Shown here: in pieces, positions 7,921-17,508 of the stretch
How positions within the stretch are numbered: the first letter of the stretch is position 1
How the letters are laid out: every line of letters begins with the position of its first letter
Assembly: GCF_003337315.1 (NCBI RefSeq)
Contig: NZ_QPJV01000003.1
Span: forward strand, 186,001-250,000
Direction: 5' to 3'
Length of the DNA stretch: 64,000 nt
Source: Vagococcus fluvialis
GTDB lineage: Bacteria > Bacillota > Bacilli > Lactobacillales > Vagococcaceae
Made by a program: the position numbers and the translations under genes
The notes under the pieces: model-generated
What the model was told of the DNA's origin: nothing
The model's input: the letters and a program-made list of their open reading frames with translations, nothing else
The model's database searches: none

Positions 7921-8868
7921 GTGAATAAAAGTATTCCAGTAGTGCTACTACTTTTTTTTGTGTGCTTGTCTTTGTTTGTAGGTGTACAAAGCATTCCGAT
8001 TTCTCATCTATTTAACTTTAATGAATTAGAAGAGTTAGTTTTTTGGTACACAAGAGTTCCACGAACAGTTAGTTTATTAATTGCAGGAGCTACTAGTAGT
8101 GTGTGTGGTTTAATTATGCAACATCTGACTCAAAATAGATTTGTCTCACCAACAACTGCAGGAACCATGGATAGTGCTCGCTTAGGGATGTTAGTCGCCA
8201 TGCTATTTTTCCCAGCTGGGTCTATATTAACGAGGTCCTTTGTAGCTTTTTTATTTGCCTTTTTTGGTACGTATTTATTTTTACAAATCATAAAACGCAT
8301 ACCTGCTAAAAATCAAATTATGATTCCTTTAGTTGGTGTGATGTTTGGAAATATTATAGGTTCAGTTGTGACCTTCTTTGCCTATCAATTTCAATTAATT
8401 CAAAATATGACATCATGGCTCCAAGGAAATTTTGCAACTGTCACAAAAGGTGATTATGAATTAATTTATTTGTCTGTTCCTGTTTTAATCGTATGTTATC
8501 TGTTTGCCTACCGTTTTACCATTGTTGGAATGGGAAGTGATATGGCAACTAATGTGGGATTGAACTATGAAAGAACGCAGATGTTAGGTTTGTTACTAAT
8601 AGCTGTAGCTAGTAGTGTCACGCTAGTTACTATAGGTGGTTTACCTTTTATTGGTGTCATTATTCCTAATATTGTCGCTCAATTTTACGGGGATCAACTT
8701 AAAAATACCTTATGGATTACAGCTATTTCAGGCAGTCTCTTTTTAATTGTCTGTGATATTTTATCTAGAGTTATTCATCCACCGTATGAAGTACCTGTTA
8801 GTTTAATTGTCGGAATTATTGGAAGTATTATTTTTATCTTTCTGCTACTGAAAGGAGGAAAAAAATAA
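7921..8868 (+). CDS. yclN: Iron-siderophore ABC transporter permease (YclN/FatD type)
   Basis: 315 residues, FecCD family, about nine membrane helices. RVPRTVSLLIAGATSSVCGL is the family motif near residue 47, and GGLPFIGVIIPNIVAQFYG near 240 is the loop that contacts the ATPase. With the next gene it forms the membrane channel for a ferric siderophore. A GTG start is used, with GGTGGAG 8 bases upstream. It is the first gene of a four-gene operon behind a Fur box. The order permease-permease-ATPase-binding protein matches Bacillus yclNOPQ and Vibrio fatDCBA-type systems. Substrate is not determinable here. Confidence 0.9.
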   Translation: MNKSIPVVLLLFFVCLSLFVGVQSIPISHLFNFNELEELVFWYTRVPRTVSLLIAGATSSVCGLIMQHLTQNRFVSPTTAGTMDSARLGMLVAMLFFPAGSILTRSFVAFLFAFFGTYLFLQIIKRIPAKNQIMIPLVGVMFGNIIGSVVTFFAYQFQLIQNMTSWLQGNFATVTKGDYELIYLSVPVLIVCYLFAYRFTIVGMGSDMATNVGLNYERTQMLGLLLIAVASSVTLVTIGGLPFIGVIIPNIVAQFYGDQLKNTLWITAISGSLFLIVCDILSRVIHPPYEVPVSLIVGIIGSIIFIFLLLKGGKK

Positions 8869-9827
8869 TGTTAACAATCAAAAAAAATCCGAAAACAAGT
8901 TTGATGTTATTAGGATTAGTTGTGATGGCAATGATTTTTCTGTTTTTGACCTATCACACTTACGGCAATTGGGAATTTGCATTAAAGCTAAGAGGTAAGA
9001 AATTACTAGCTTTTGTGATAGTCGGCTTACTAACTAGTTTTTCTACAATTTCCTTTCAGACGATCTCTCAAAATCATTTTTTAACGCCAAGTATTTTAGG
9101 TTTTGATTCCTTATATGTCTTAATCCAAACTATACTATTTTTTATTTTGGGTCAAAGTAGACAAGGAGACCCGAAATTATTTGTTTTTAATATTGTTATT
9201 ATGGTTATTTTAAGTGTTCTATTATTTTCCACATTATTAAAAAAAGAAAAGCAGGATTTATTTTTATTATTAATGATTGGTATGATTTTAGGCACGCTCT
9301 TTAGAAGTATTAGTACTTTCTTACAAGTACTAATGGATCCTAATGAATACGATAAATTACAGGGAAAATTATTTGCCAGTTTTAGTAATGTAGATGTGTC
9401 CTTGTTAACTGTAGTTATTCCAGTTGTGATTATTTTAATGATTTTATTTTTTAAAGTGAGTGCTAAATTAGATGTTTTACATCTAGGAATCGAACAAGCA
9501 ACTAACTTAGGAATTGATGTTCAGAAATTTAGAAAATATGTTTTATTTTTAATTAGTTTATCCGTAGCAATAGCAACAGCACTAATTGGTCCAATTACGT
9601 TTTTAGGCTTTATCGTAGCCAACGTAACCTATCAATGGATGAATACATATAAACATACGTATTTATTTATCTCAGGAGCATTACTTAGCATTTTATTTTT
9701 AGTAGCAGGCCAATTTTTAGTCGAACAAGTTTTTCATATGAATACAACACTCAGTGTAGTCATAGAATTTAGTGGTGGTCTTTACTTTGTTTGGAAATTA
9801 CTAAAAGAGAAAGGAGGAGTCAATTAA
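8868..9827 (+). CDS. yclO: Iron-siderophore ABC transporter permease (YclO/FatC type)
   Basis: 319 residues, second FecCD-family subunit with about nine membrane helices. The family signature appears as IGPITFLGFIVANVTYQWM near residue 238. Its ATG shares a base with the stop of the preceding permease, indicating translational coupling. It pairs with the first permease as a heterodimeric channel. Weak conservation of the N-terminal RxPR motif (LRGKKLLAF here) is usual for the YclO branch. Confidence 0.9.
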   Translation: MLTIKKNPKTSLMLLGLVVMAMIFLFLTYHTYGNWEFALKLRGKKLLAFVIVGLLTSFSTISFQTISQNHFLTPSILGFDSLYVLIQTILFFILGQSRQGDPKLFVFNIVIMVILSVLLFSTLLKKEKQDLFLLLMIGMILGTLFRSISTFLQVLMDPNEYDKLQGKLFASFSNVDVSLLTVVIPVVIILMILFFKVSAKLDVLHLGIEQATNLGIDVQKFRKYVLFLISLSVAIATALIGPITFLGFIVANVTYQWMNTYKHTYLFISGALLSILFLVAGQFLVEQVFHMNTTLSVVIEFSGGLYFVWKLLKEKGGVN

Positions 9828-10582
9828 TGGATATAAATCAAGTAACTAAAAAATATGGTAATAAAAAAGTAGTTTCTGATGTAGATTATCAAGTCAAAAA
9901 AGGAAAATTAACAGCTTTTATTGGCCCAAATGGCGCTGGGAAAAGTACGTTACTTTCTATGATGAGCCGCTTGATTGAAAAAGATCAAGGTGGTATCTAT
10001 CTAGATGGAACAGAAGTTAAGGCTTGGAATCAACAGGAATTAGCTAAAAAATTATCTATTTTAAAACAGGCTAATGGCGTACAACTAAAATTAACCGTTC
10101 GAGAATTAGTTGCTTTTGGAAGATTTCCACATAGTAAGGGACGACTAACAGAATTAGATCATGAAAAAATAACTAAGGCCTTAACTTTTTTAGGGTTACT
10201 TGATTTAGCAGAAAGTACTATTGATACTCTCTCAGGAGGACAATTACAAAGAGCTTATATTGCAATGGTTCTGGCTCAAGATACAGATTATATCTTTTTA
10301 GACGAACCACTCAATAATTTAGATATGAATCATGCGGTCCAATTAATGAAAACCATTCGTCAACTAGTAGACGAAAAAGGAAAGACGGTTATTATTGTGC
10401 TTCATGATATTAATTTTGCGGCAAGTTACGCAGATGAGATAGTGGCCATGAAAGATGGCGAAATCTTTAAAACAGGAACAACAGATGAAATTATTGAAAA
10501 AGAAGTACTGGATGAGCTATATGACATGAGTATTCGTGTCTGTGAGCTTGAAGGAAAACGATTCTGTTTATATTTTAATTAA
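9827..10582 (+). CDS. yclP: Iron-siderophore ABC transporter ATP-binding protein (YclP type)
   Basis: 251 residues. Walker A is GPNGAGKST near residue 33, the signature is LSGGQLQRAYIAMVLAQ, Walker B is DYIFLDEPLNNLD, and the switch His follows in VIIVLHDINFAAS. The ATG at 9827 overlaps the stop of the upstream permease (TAATG) and has GGAGG before it. A longer frame begins at 9791 inside the permease and is rejected. It powers siderophore import with its neighbours. Confidence 0.94.
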   Translation: MDINQVTKKYGNKKVVSDVDYQVKKGKLTAFIGPNGAGKSTLLSMMSRLIEKDQGGIYLDGTEVKAWNQQELAKKLSILKQANGVQLKLTVRELVAFGRFPHSKGRLTELDHEKITKALTFLGLLDLAESTIDTLSGGQLQRAYIAMVLAQDTDYIFLDEPLNNLDMNHAVQLMKTIRQLVDEKGKTVIIVLHDINFAASYADEIVAMKDGEIFKTGTTDEIIEKEVLDELYDMSIRVCELEGKRFCLYFN

Positions 10583-10597
10583 AGAGGAGAAAAACAA

Positions 10598-11566
10598 ATG
10601 AAAAAGAAATTAATTAGTTTAGTCGGCGTATTAGCTGTTAGTGTGTTATTTTTAGGAGCATGTGGTAATAGTGAGAAGGCAAGTGACAAAAAAGAAACAC
10701 AAACGTCAAGTAGCGTTGCTGAAAGTAAAATGCTAACTGTTAAAGATAGCGAAGGAAATGATGTAGAAGTACCAAGTAACCCGTCAAAAGTTGTTGTGTT
10801 TGATATGGGTTCTCTAGATACAATTAATCAATTAGGAGCTGGGGATAGTGTGATTGCAACAGCAAAAGATAATTTACCAGCTTACTTGAAATCATTTGAT
10901 AGTACAGAATCAGCAGGTGGTATTAAAGAACCTGATTTAGAAAAAATTAATGCCTTACAACCAGATTTAATTGTTATCTCAGGACGTCAACAAGACTCTC
11001 AAAAAGACTTAGAAAAAATTGCTCCTACTCTTTATTTAGGTGTTGATAGCTCAAAAACTTGGGAATCAACAAAACAAAATATTGAAACATTAGGAACTAT
11101 TTTTGGTAAAGAAAAAGAAGCAGAAGATAAAATTGCAAGTTTAGAAAAAGATATTACTGAAGTCAAAGAAGTAGCTGAAAAAAGTGGTAAAAAAGGTTTA
11201 ATTACTTTAGTTAATGAAGGTTCATTATCAGCTTATGGTAATCGGTCTAGATTTGGTATTATCCATGACACATTTGGTGTGTTACCTGCTGATGATAAGA
11301 TTGAAGTTTCAACTCATGGCCAAGAAGTTTCTTACGAATATGTATTAGAAACTAACCCAGATATTATTTTTGTTGTTGACCGCACTAAAGCAATTGGTGG
11401 AGATGACAGTAAAAATAATGTAGCAGAAAACGAACTAGTGAAACAAACAACTGCTGGTAAAGATGGCAAAGTTATCACATTAACACCAGATGTTTGGTAT
11501 TTATCTGGTGGTGGAATTGAATCAACTGAACTAATGATTAAAGATGTATTAAAAGCATTTAAGTAA
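10598..11566 (+). CDS. yclQ: Siderophore-binding lipoprotein (YclQ/FatB type)
   Basis: 322 residues. The signal peptide ends in a lipobox (LFLGACGN, Cys22), then a Ser/Thr/Lys-rich linker. A periplasmic-binding-protein fold of the FepB/FatB type follows, with SKVVVFDMGSLDTINQLG near residue 63 and NALQPDLIVISGRQ near 113. It is held at the outer face of the membrane and delivers ferric siderophore to the permeases. It is the last gene of the Fur-box operon, 15 bases after the ATPase, followed by a terminator. Confidence 0.93.
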   Translation: MKKKLISLVGVLAVSVLFLGACGNSEKASDKKETQTSSSVAESKMLTVKDSEGNDVEVPSNPSKVVVFDMGSLDTINQLGAGDSVIATAKDNLPAYLKSFDSTESAGGIKEPDLEKINALQPDLIVISGRQQDSQKDLEKIAPTLYLGVDSSKTWESTKQNIETLGTIFGKEKEAEDKIASLEKDITEVKEVAEKSGKKGLITLVNEGSLSAYGNRSRFGIIHDTFGVLPADDKIEVSTHGQEVSYEYVLETNPDIIFVVDRTKAIGGDDSKNNVAENELVKQTTAGKDGKVITLTPDVWYLSGGGIESTELMIKDVLKAFK

Positions 11567-11570
11567 AATG

Positions 11571-11603
11571 AAAGACTTGAGAGAAAATCTCAAGTCTTTT
11601 TTC
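11571..11603 (+). terminator. Terminator of the siderophore operon
   Basis: AAGACTTGAG / CTCAAGTCTT stem and T tract. Confidence 0.9.
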
Positions 11604-11710
11604 TTACTTCGTAGAACCTTCTGCCATAAACGATAATAAGCCAACAGAAACAAGTGATATTTTTAACAAATAAACCGTATTCATACAGAAAAATCAAATA
11701 AATATTACTC

Positions 11711-11739
11711 TTGTTATTGTGAAAAAGATAACTTATAAT
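11711..11739 (+). promoter_or_regulatory. Promoter of the flavin lipoprotein reductase gene
   Basis: -35 TTGTTA (11711-11716), 17-bp spacer, perfect -10 TATAAT (11734-11739). It lies downstream of an in-frame GTG at 11719, so it argues for the later start at 11773. Confidence 0.75.
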
Positions 11740-11772
11740 AAGGTCGTTAATAAATTAAGGGGGAAGTTTACT

Positions 11773-13527
11773 GTGAAAAAAGTGTTGAAAGGGTTACTGT
11801 TTAGCTTGGTACTATTTTTATTAGTGGCGTGTTCATCAGGAGCTGGTAAAGATGGAACGTATGAAGGAGAGGCTAAAGGAGCCAACGGACCGATTAAAGT
11901 TTCGGTTACTGTTAAGAAAGACAAGATTGAAGACATAAAAATTGTTGAGAGTAGTGAAACAGATGGTGTTTCAGATTTAGCATTAAAACAAATTCCAGAA
12001 GCTATTGTTAAAGCTCAAGGACTTGATGTAGATGCGGTAAGTGGAGCTTCATCAACAAGTAATGCTGTTGTAGATGCTGTTAAAAATGCTTTAGAAAAAT
12101 CTGGTTTAGATATTGCTGCGATGTCAAAAGTTAAAGCAAGTTTACCAAAAGCTAAAGAAGTAAGTAAAACAGATTATGACGTTGTTGTTATTGGTGGTGG
12201 TGGTGCAGGGTTAACTGCTGCGATTACTGCTGCTGAAAAAGGTGCAGACGTTGTTTTACTTGAAAAATTACCAGTTCTTGGTGGTAATACAATGATTTCA
12301 GGTGGTGAAATGGCTGCTCCTGGTAACTGGTTACAAGAAAAAGAAGGTATCAAAGATAGTAAAGATCAATTTTATGAAGATATCATTAAAGGTGGAGACT
12401 CTGAAAACGATCCAGCTCTAGTTCGTGTCTTAGCTGACAATGCTTTATCTGGTGCTGAATGGTTAAGAGATGACGTAAAAGTTGAATTTGAAGATTACTT
12501 ATTATTCTTTGGTGGACACTCAGTTAAAAGAAGTTTAGTACCAAAAGATGCTTCAGGTGCTGAATTAATTAAAAAATTAGAGAAAAAAGCTAAAGATTCT
12601 AAAGTGACAATTTTAACTGAAGCAGATGCTAAAAAAATCAACGCTTCAAATGGAAAAGAATTTGATCAAGTAGAAGCTAAAGTAAATGATAAAGATGTTA
12701 CCTTTACAGCTAAAGATGGTATTGTGATTGCTTCAGGTGGATTTGGTTCTAACCTAGAAATGCGTAAAAAATACAACAAAGATATGGATGAAAAAATCTT
12801 AGCAACAACAAGTGCTGGTAGTATGGGTGATGGTATTTTAATTGGTGAAGCTATTGGTGCTGGAACAACTGATATGGAATACATCCAAACGTATCCAACA
12901 TGTGACCCTGAAACAGGCCGTTTACTTTATGTAGGAGACGTGCGTATGGAAGGACGTTCTATTTTAGTTAACAAAGAAGGAAAACGTTTTGTGGAAGAGT
13001 TAGAACGTCGTGACGTGATTTCTAAAGCTGTGACAAAACAATCTGACGGATTTTCATATATGTTCTGGGATCAGTCAGCAATGGATGCATCAAAAGTAGA
13101 TAAAACACATAAAAAAGAATATGATAGTTTAGTCGATCGTGGTCTTTTAGTTAAAGCTGATACAGTAGAAGAAGCAGCTAAACATTTTGAGATTGATGCT
13201 AAAGAATTACAAACAACAATTGATAACTACAATAAATATGCAAAAGACGGAAAAGATTTAGAGTTTAATAAACGTGGTGAGTTAGTAGCCTTTGGTGAAG
13301 GACCTTACTATATTATGAAATCTATTCCAGCTGTTCACCACACAATGGGTGGTTTAACAATTAACACTAAAGCTCAATTATTGGATGGAGATAAAAATCC
13401 AATTCCTAATGTTTACGCTGCAGGAGAAGTAACAGGAGATGTTCATGGAACTAACCGTTTAGGCTCTGATGCCATTGCGGATATTATTGTCTTTGGACGC
13501 ATTGCAGGAGACGGTGTCGTTAAATAA
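11773..13527 (+). CDS. FMN-binding, FAD-dependent extracellular reductase lipoprotein (fumarate reductase family)
   Basis: 584 residues. A lipobox (LVACSSG) puts it on the outer face of the membrane. An FMN-binding domain follows (about 35-110) with the flavinylation-type motif DAVSGASSTS, where a Thr/Ser would receive FMN from ApbE. Then comes a flavocytochrome-c-type FAD domain: VVVIGGGGAGLTAAITAAEKG near residue 140, GGNTMISGGEMAAPGNW, and HTMGGL with AAGEVTGDVHGTNRLG near the end. Family members reduce fumarate, urocanate or other enoates as terminal steps of extracellular electron transfer. The GTG start follows AAGGGGGAAG. The substrate is not readable from sequence. Confidence 0.85.
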   Translation: MKKVLKGLLFSLVLFLLVACSSGAGKDGTYEGEAKGANGPIKVSVTVKKDKIEDIKIVESSETDGVSDLALKQIPEAIVKAQGLDVDAVSGASSTSNAVVDAVKNALEKSGLDIAAMSKVKASLPKAKEVSKTDYDVVVIGGGGAGLTAAITAAEKGADVVLLEKLPVLGGNTMISGGEMAAPGNWLQEKEGIKDSKDQFYEDIIKGGDSENDPALVRVLADNALSGAEWLRDDVKVEFEDYLLFFGGHSVKRSLVPKDASGAELIKKLEKKAKDSKVTILTEADAKKINASNGKEFDQVEAKVNDKDVTFTAKDGIVIASGGFGSNLEMRKKYNKDMDEKILATTSAGSMGDGILIGEAIGAGTTDMEYIQTYPTCDPETGRLLYVGDVRMEGRSILVNKEGKRFVEELERRDVISKAVTKQSDGFSYMFWDQSAMDASKVDKTHKKEYDSLVDRGLLVKADTVEEAAKHFEIDAKELQTTIDNYNKYAKDGKDLEFNKRGELVAFGEGPYYIMKSIPAVHHTMGGLTINTKAQLLDGDKNPIPNVYAAGEVTGDVHGTNRLGSDAIADIIVFGRIAGDGVVK

Positions 13528-13552
13528 AAATATAAATTATTGATATTTAGTA

Positions 13553-13592
13553 AAGATTGAGACATAAAAAATAATGTCTCAATCTTTATTTT
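13553..13592 (+). terminator. Terminator after the flavin reductase gene
   Basis: AAAGATTGAGACAT / ATGTCTCAATCTTT stem and T run. It may also end the convergent gene at 13586. Confidence 0.9.
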
Positions 13593-14074
13593 TTTGAGGC
13601 AAGGGCTTGATGAATTGAATGCCCCTTTGGAATATGGGAAAGAGTGTAAAATTCTGTAAACATTTTTTTAGTTGATTCATAATCTAGTACAAGTTCTTCG
13701 TTTTGAAGATCACTAGAAGTGACACCTTGGTTTAATTGTAATTCGTTAAATAGACGGTTAGAATTACAGTCAACAACACCAATAGTTTTTTCAATAGCTA
13801 CTAGTATAATATCCTGCTCTTTACTCATTAGTTGATACGGTGTGTAGTGAGAATCTATTTCAGAAAAATAAAGAAGAGTATCTTTTGTTTTGTCGATTTT
13901 ATAAAACTCGAAATCAACTGTATCAGGAGTTAATTGATACTGTTGACCTATGAGTGAATTAAGAAGATTTTCAGTGGTGATAGTTACATAAATTTCTGAT
14001 AAGTCAGAAGTAGAAACAGGTGTTAACTCAAAAAACTCATTCAAGTAGCTCATAGATTTATCGTAGTAAGTCAT
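13586..14074 (-). CDS. Hypothetical protein, function unknown
   Basis: 162-residue soluble acidic protein, not recognised. There is no signal peptide, membrane segment or Cys pair. It begins MTYYDKSMSYLNEFFELTPV and has a beta-rich middle (DFEFYKIDKTKDTLLYF). An AAAGGAG site precedes the start at good spacing. It follows the PTS IIC gene on the same strand, but a strong palindromic terminator (14116-14148) separates them, so it is probably transcribed on its own. Confidence 0.65.
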   Translation of the reverse strand: MTYYDKSMSYLNEFFELTPVSTSDLSEIYVTITTENLLNSLIGQQYQLTPDTVDFEFYKIDKTKDTLLYFSEIDSHYTPYQLMSKEQDIILVAIEKTIGVVDCNSNRLFNELQLNQGVTSSDLQNEELVLDYESTKKMFTEFYTLSHIPKGHSIHQALASKK

Positions 14075-14115
14075 TTTAACACTCCTTTAAGTTGGTAGTA
14101 AGCTAATCATACAAC

Positions 14116-14148
14116 AAAAAAAAGAACAGTCAATTGACTGTTCTTTTT
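14116..14148. terminator. Bidirectional terminator after the PTS IIC gene
   Basis: AAAGAACAGTCAATTGACTGTTCTTT is a perfect palindrome with A and T runs at its ends. Confidence 0.88.
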
Positions 14149-14157
14149 AAGTAGAAA

Positions 14158-15450
14158 TTAAGCTTCAATTCCTTGCTCTTTTTCTAATTCTTTTCTATCG
14201 TAAACTTTAACAAATGGGTAGTAACAGATGACAGATACTAAGATTAAAATAACGTTTAATACGGCAGCTCTCCAGTCCCCACCAGTTGCTAAGTAAGCAC
14301 CAATTGGTCCAGGCAATGTCCAAGGAGCAGTAATTGTTACAGGGTTAACAAATCCTAAAGAAGTTGCAAACCATGCAATTGTTGCCATGATCATTGGAGT
14401 AACTACGAAAGGAATCATCATAATTGGGTTTAATACAATTGGCACACCAAAGATAACAGGTTCGTTAATGTTAAAGATAGATGGTGTAATAATTGCTTTA
14501 CCTAATTTAGATCCGTATTCAGATTTAGCAGTGAATGCTAAAAGAATAGCTAAACCGATTGTTGCTCCAGATCCCCCAACCCAGATAAACCATTGGAAGA
14601 AAGGCTCAGCAGCGATATGTGGTAATGCTTCTCCAGCAGCTTGTGCTGTTGTGTTACCTTCTAATAATTGTAACCATACTGGACGAGCTAATGAACCTAC
14701 AATAGATACACCGTGGATACCAAATACCCAGAAGAATGTAATCATGAAGATTAATAGTAATACAGATGGTAATGAGTCAGCAGCTGTAACTAAAGGTGCA
14801 ACTAATTTAGCTACGGCAGTATGCCAGTCAAATCCGATATAGTAAGTAATTGTTGCCATACCTAAGATAACGATTAAAGTTGGTGTTAATGCTTCAAATG
14901 AACGAGCTACAGCAGGAGGAACTTGTTCAGGCATTGTAATTTTGAATTTAGATTTATCAGTCATACGATAAATTTCAACAGCGATAATAGCAGTAATGAT
15001 CCCAACGAACATTCCGCCACCACCAAGGTTAGCCATTGGTAATACAAATCCAGCAGTTCCAGCAGCTTCTAATGCTTCAGCAGGTACGTTCACAGGAACG
15101 AAAGTTAAAAGGAAAGCAATAGTAGCTAAGATACCACCAGAAACTTGGTCTAAATCATATGATTTAGCAAGACTAGCACCAATACCAAATGTCGCATATA
15201 GAGACATGATATACATTGTCATACGATATGGTAAAAGAATCGTTGCAGCGTTTGAAGTTAAGAATTCAGTAATTCCCCAAGTTGCAGGTAGCGGTGGAAA
15301 AGCTACGATAAGGAAGAATGAACCAACAATAATTAATGGTAATGTAGCGATAATTCCGTCACGAACAGCACGTAAATGTCTTTGGTTAGCAATTTTATCC
15401 ATAGGACCAGCTAGACGTGAATCAATAAAATTTGTAAATTTTTCTAACAT
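14158..15450 (-). CDS. PTS IIC component, lactose/cellobiose/chitobiose family (ChbC/CelB type)
   Basis: 430 residues, about ten membrane helices. It starts like CelB proteins (LEKFTNFIDSRLAGPMDKIA, RHLRAVRDGI) and holds the family's substrate motif NINEPVIFGVPIVLNP near residue 318, with IWVGGSGATIGLA before it. This family imports and phosphorylates cellobiose, lactose or diacetylchitobiose, using separate IIA and IIB proteins, none of which is nearby. It is transcribed away from the GH1-murQ-mupG salvage operon and shares its control region. A disaccharide such as MurNAc-GlcNAc or chitobiose is therefore the likely cargo (inference). Confidence 0.9.
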   Translation of the reverse strand: MLEKFTNFIDSRLAGPMDKIANQRHLRAVRDGIIATLPLIIVGSFFLIVAFPPLPATWGITEFLTSNAATILLPYRMTMYIMSLYATFGIGASLAKSYDLDQVSGGILATIAFLLTFVPVNVPAEALEAAGTAGFVLPMANLGGGGMFVGIITAIIAVEIYRMTDKSKFKITMPEQVPPAVARSFEALTPTLIVILGMATITYYIGFDWHTAVAKLVAPLVTAADSLPSVLLLIFMITFFWVFGIHGVSIVGSLARPVWLQLLEGNTTAQAAGEALPHIAAEPFFQWFIWVGGSGATIGLAILLAFTAKSEYGSKLGKAIITPSIFNINEPVIFGVPIVLNPIMMIPFVVTPMIMATIAWFATSLGFVNPVTITAPWTLPGPIGAYLATGGDWRAAVLNVILILVSVICYYPFVKVYDRKELEKEQGIEA

Positions 15451-15481
15451 TTTTTACACTCCTTAAAAAATATAATAATAC

Positions 15482-15784
15482 CTAAAATATAAATCCTTTA
15501 AACAACCAGAAATAAGTAACGGTTTCAAGAACAATAAAACTAATAATCAAAGTTCTATAAAAGCGGCGCCCGATACCATCTTTTGTTTCGATGAAACATT
15601 GCACATAAGCAATGGTTGATGAGATTAGAATAGGTAAAAATAATAAGACACCAATTCTTGTATCCCAATTCATTTCATAGAAAAAGTATGGAACCACGAT
15701 ACCTCCTATAATTCCTGCTAGAAATAGAAGTCCTGCACTTTTTAGAGAAAACTTTGGAATTGTTGGGTTTTCTTTATTTGTCAT
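15482..15784 (-). CDS. Small membrane protein of unknown function, cotranscribed with PTS IIC
   Basis: 100 residues with three hydrophobic segments (about 15-35, 42-62 and 75-97). Charged loops include YEMNWDTRIG and ETKDGIGRRFYRT. Family not recognised. It is the first gene after the divergent promoter and lies 31 bases before the PTS IIC gene, so the two form an operon. An AGGAGG site precedes the ATG. Its position suggests an accessory role in sugar uptake, but nothing in the sequence proves that. Confidence 0.75.
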   Translation of the reverse strand: MTNKENPTIPKFSLKSAGLLFLAGIIGGIVVPYFFYEMNWDTRIGVLLFLPILISSTIAYVQCFIETKDGIGRRFYRTLIISFIVLETVTYFWLFKGFIF

Positions 15785-15904
15785 TGTCTTTAAACACCTC
15801 CTAATAAATGGTTTGTTTGTTCAATAGTTATAGAAAATAACGATTGAGGATTAGATATGAAAAGCCGTACTACCCTAAAAGAAAGCACTCACATCTTATA
15901 TCCT

Positions 15905-15932
15905 AGTATACACAATAAAAAGTATTTTTCAA
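15905..15932 (-). promoter_or_regulatory. Promoter of the small-membrane-protein/PTS IIC operon
   Basis: Minus strand: -35 TTGAAA (15927-15932), 16-bp spacer, -10 TATACT (15905-15910). The leader to the first ATG is about 110 bases. Confidence 0.6.
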
Positions 15933-15948
15933 CTTTTTATTGTTAAGT

Positions 15949-15965
15949 TTGAAATTTAATTTCTT
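15949..15965. promoter_or_regulatory. Candidate RpiR operator, copy 1
   Basis: TTGAAATTTAATTTCTT is an imperfect copy of the inverted repeat at 16001-16017. It lies between the two divergent promoters. Confidence 0.55.
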
Positions 15966-16000
15966 AAACGACTGTTTATTACAAAAACAGAAACAAAAAA

Positions 16001-16017
16001 TTGAAATTTTATTTCAA
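16001..16017. promoter_or_regulatory. Candidate RpiR operator, copy 2, overlapping the -35
   Basis: TTGAAAT-TTT-ATTTCAA is a perfect 7+7 inverted repeat. Its left arm contains the -35 element of the salvage operon, so binding would block RNA polymerase. The MurR/RpiR regulator encoded at 21560 is the likely ligand-controlled binder (inference). Confidence 0.65.
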
Positions 16018-16029
16018 AAATGCTATTAT
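16001..16029 (+). promoter_or_regulatory. Promoter of the amino-sugar salvage operon
   Basis: -35 TTGAAA (16001-16006), 17-bp spacer, -10 TATTAT (16024-16029), 36 bases before the GH1 start. Confidence 0.7.
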
Positions 16030-16043
16030 AGACTTAAATGTAG

Positions 16044-17498
<1,455 letters not shown>

Positions 17499-17508
17499 TG
17501 AGTAGCAA

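Noticed and set aside
11719-11772. Longer start (GTG 11719) for the flavin reductase
   Set aside because: It lies upstream of and inside the promoter, has no ribosome-binding site, and would put residues before a normal lipoprotein signal.
14387-15466. Long plus-strand frames opposite the PTS IIC gene
   Set aside because: These are antisense shadows of a clear IIC protein, rich in Pro/Asn/Ile from codon complement bias.
15880-15900. Possible cre near AGAAAGCACTCACA in the PTS IIC leader
   Set aside because: At least three mismatches to the consensus, including the central CG.
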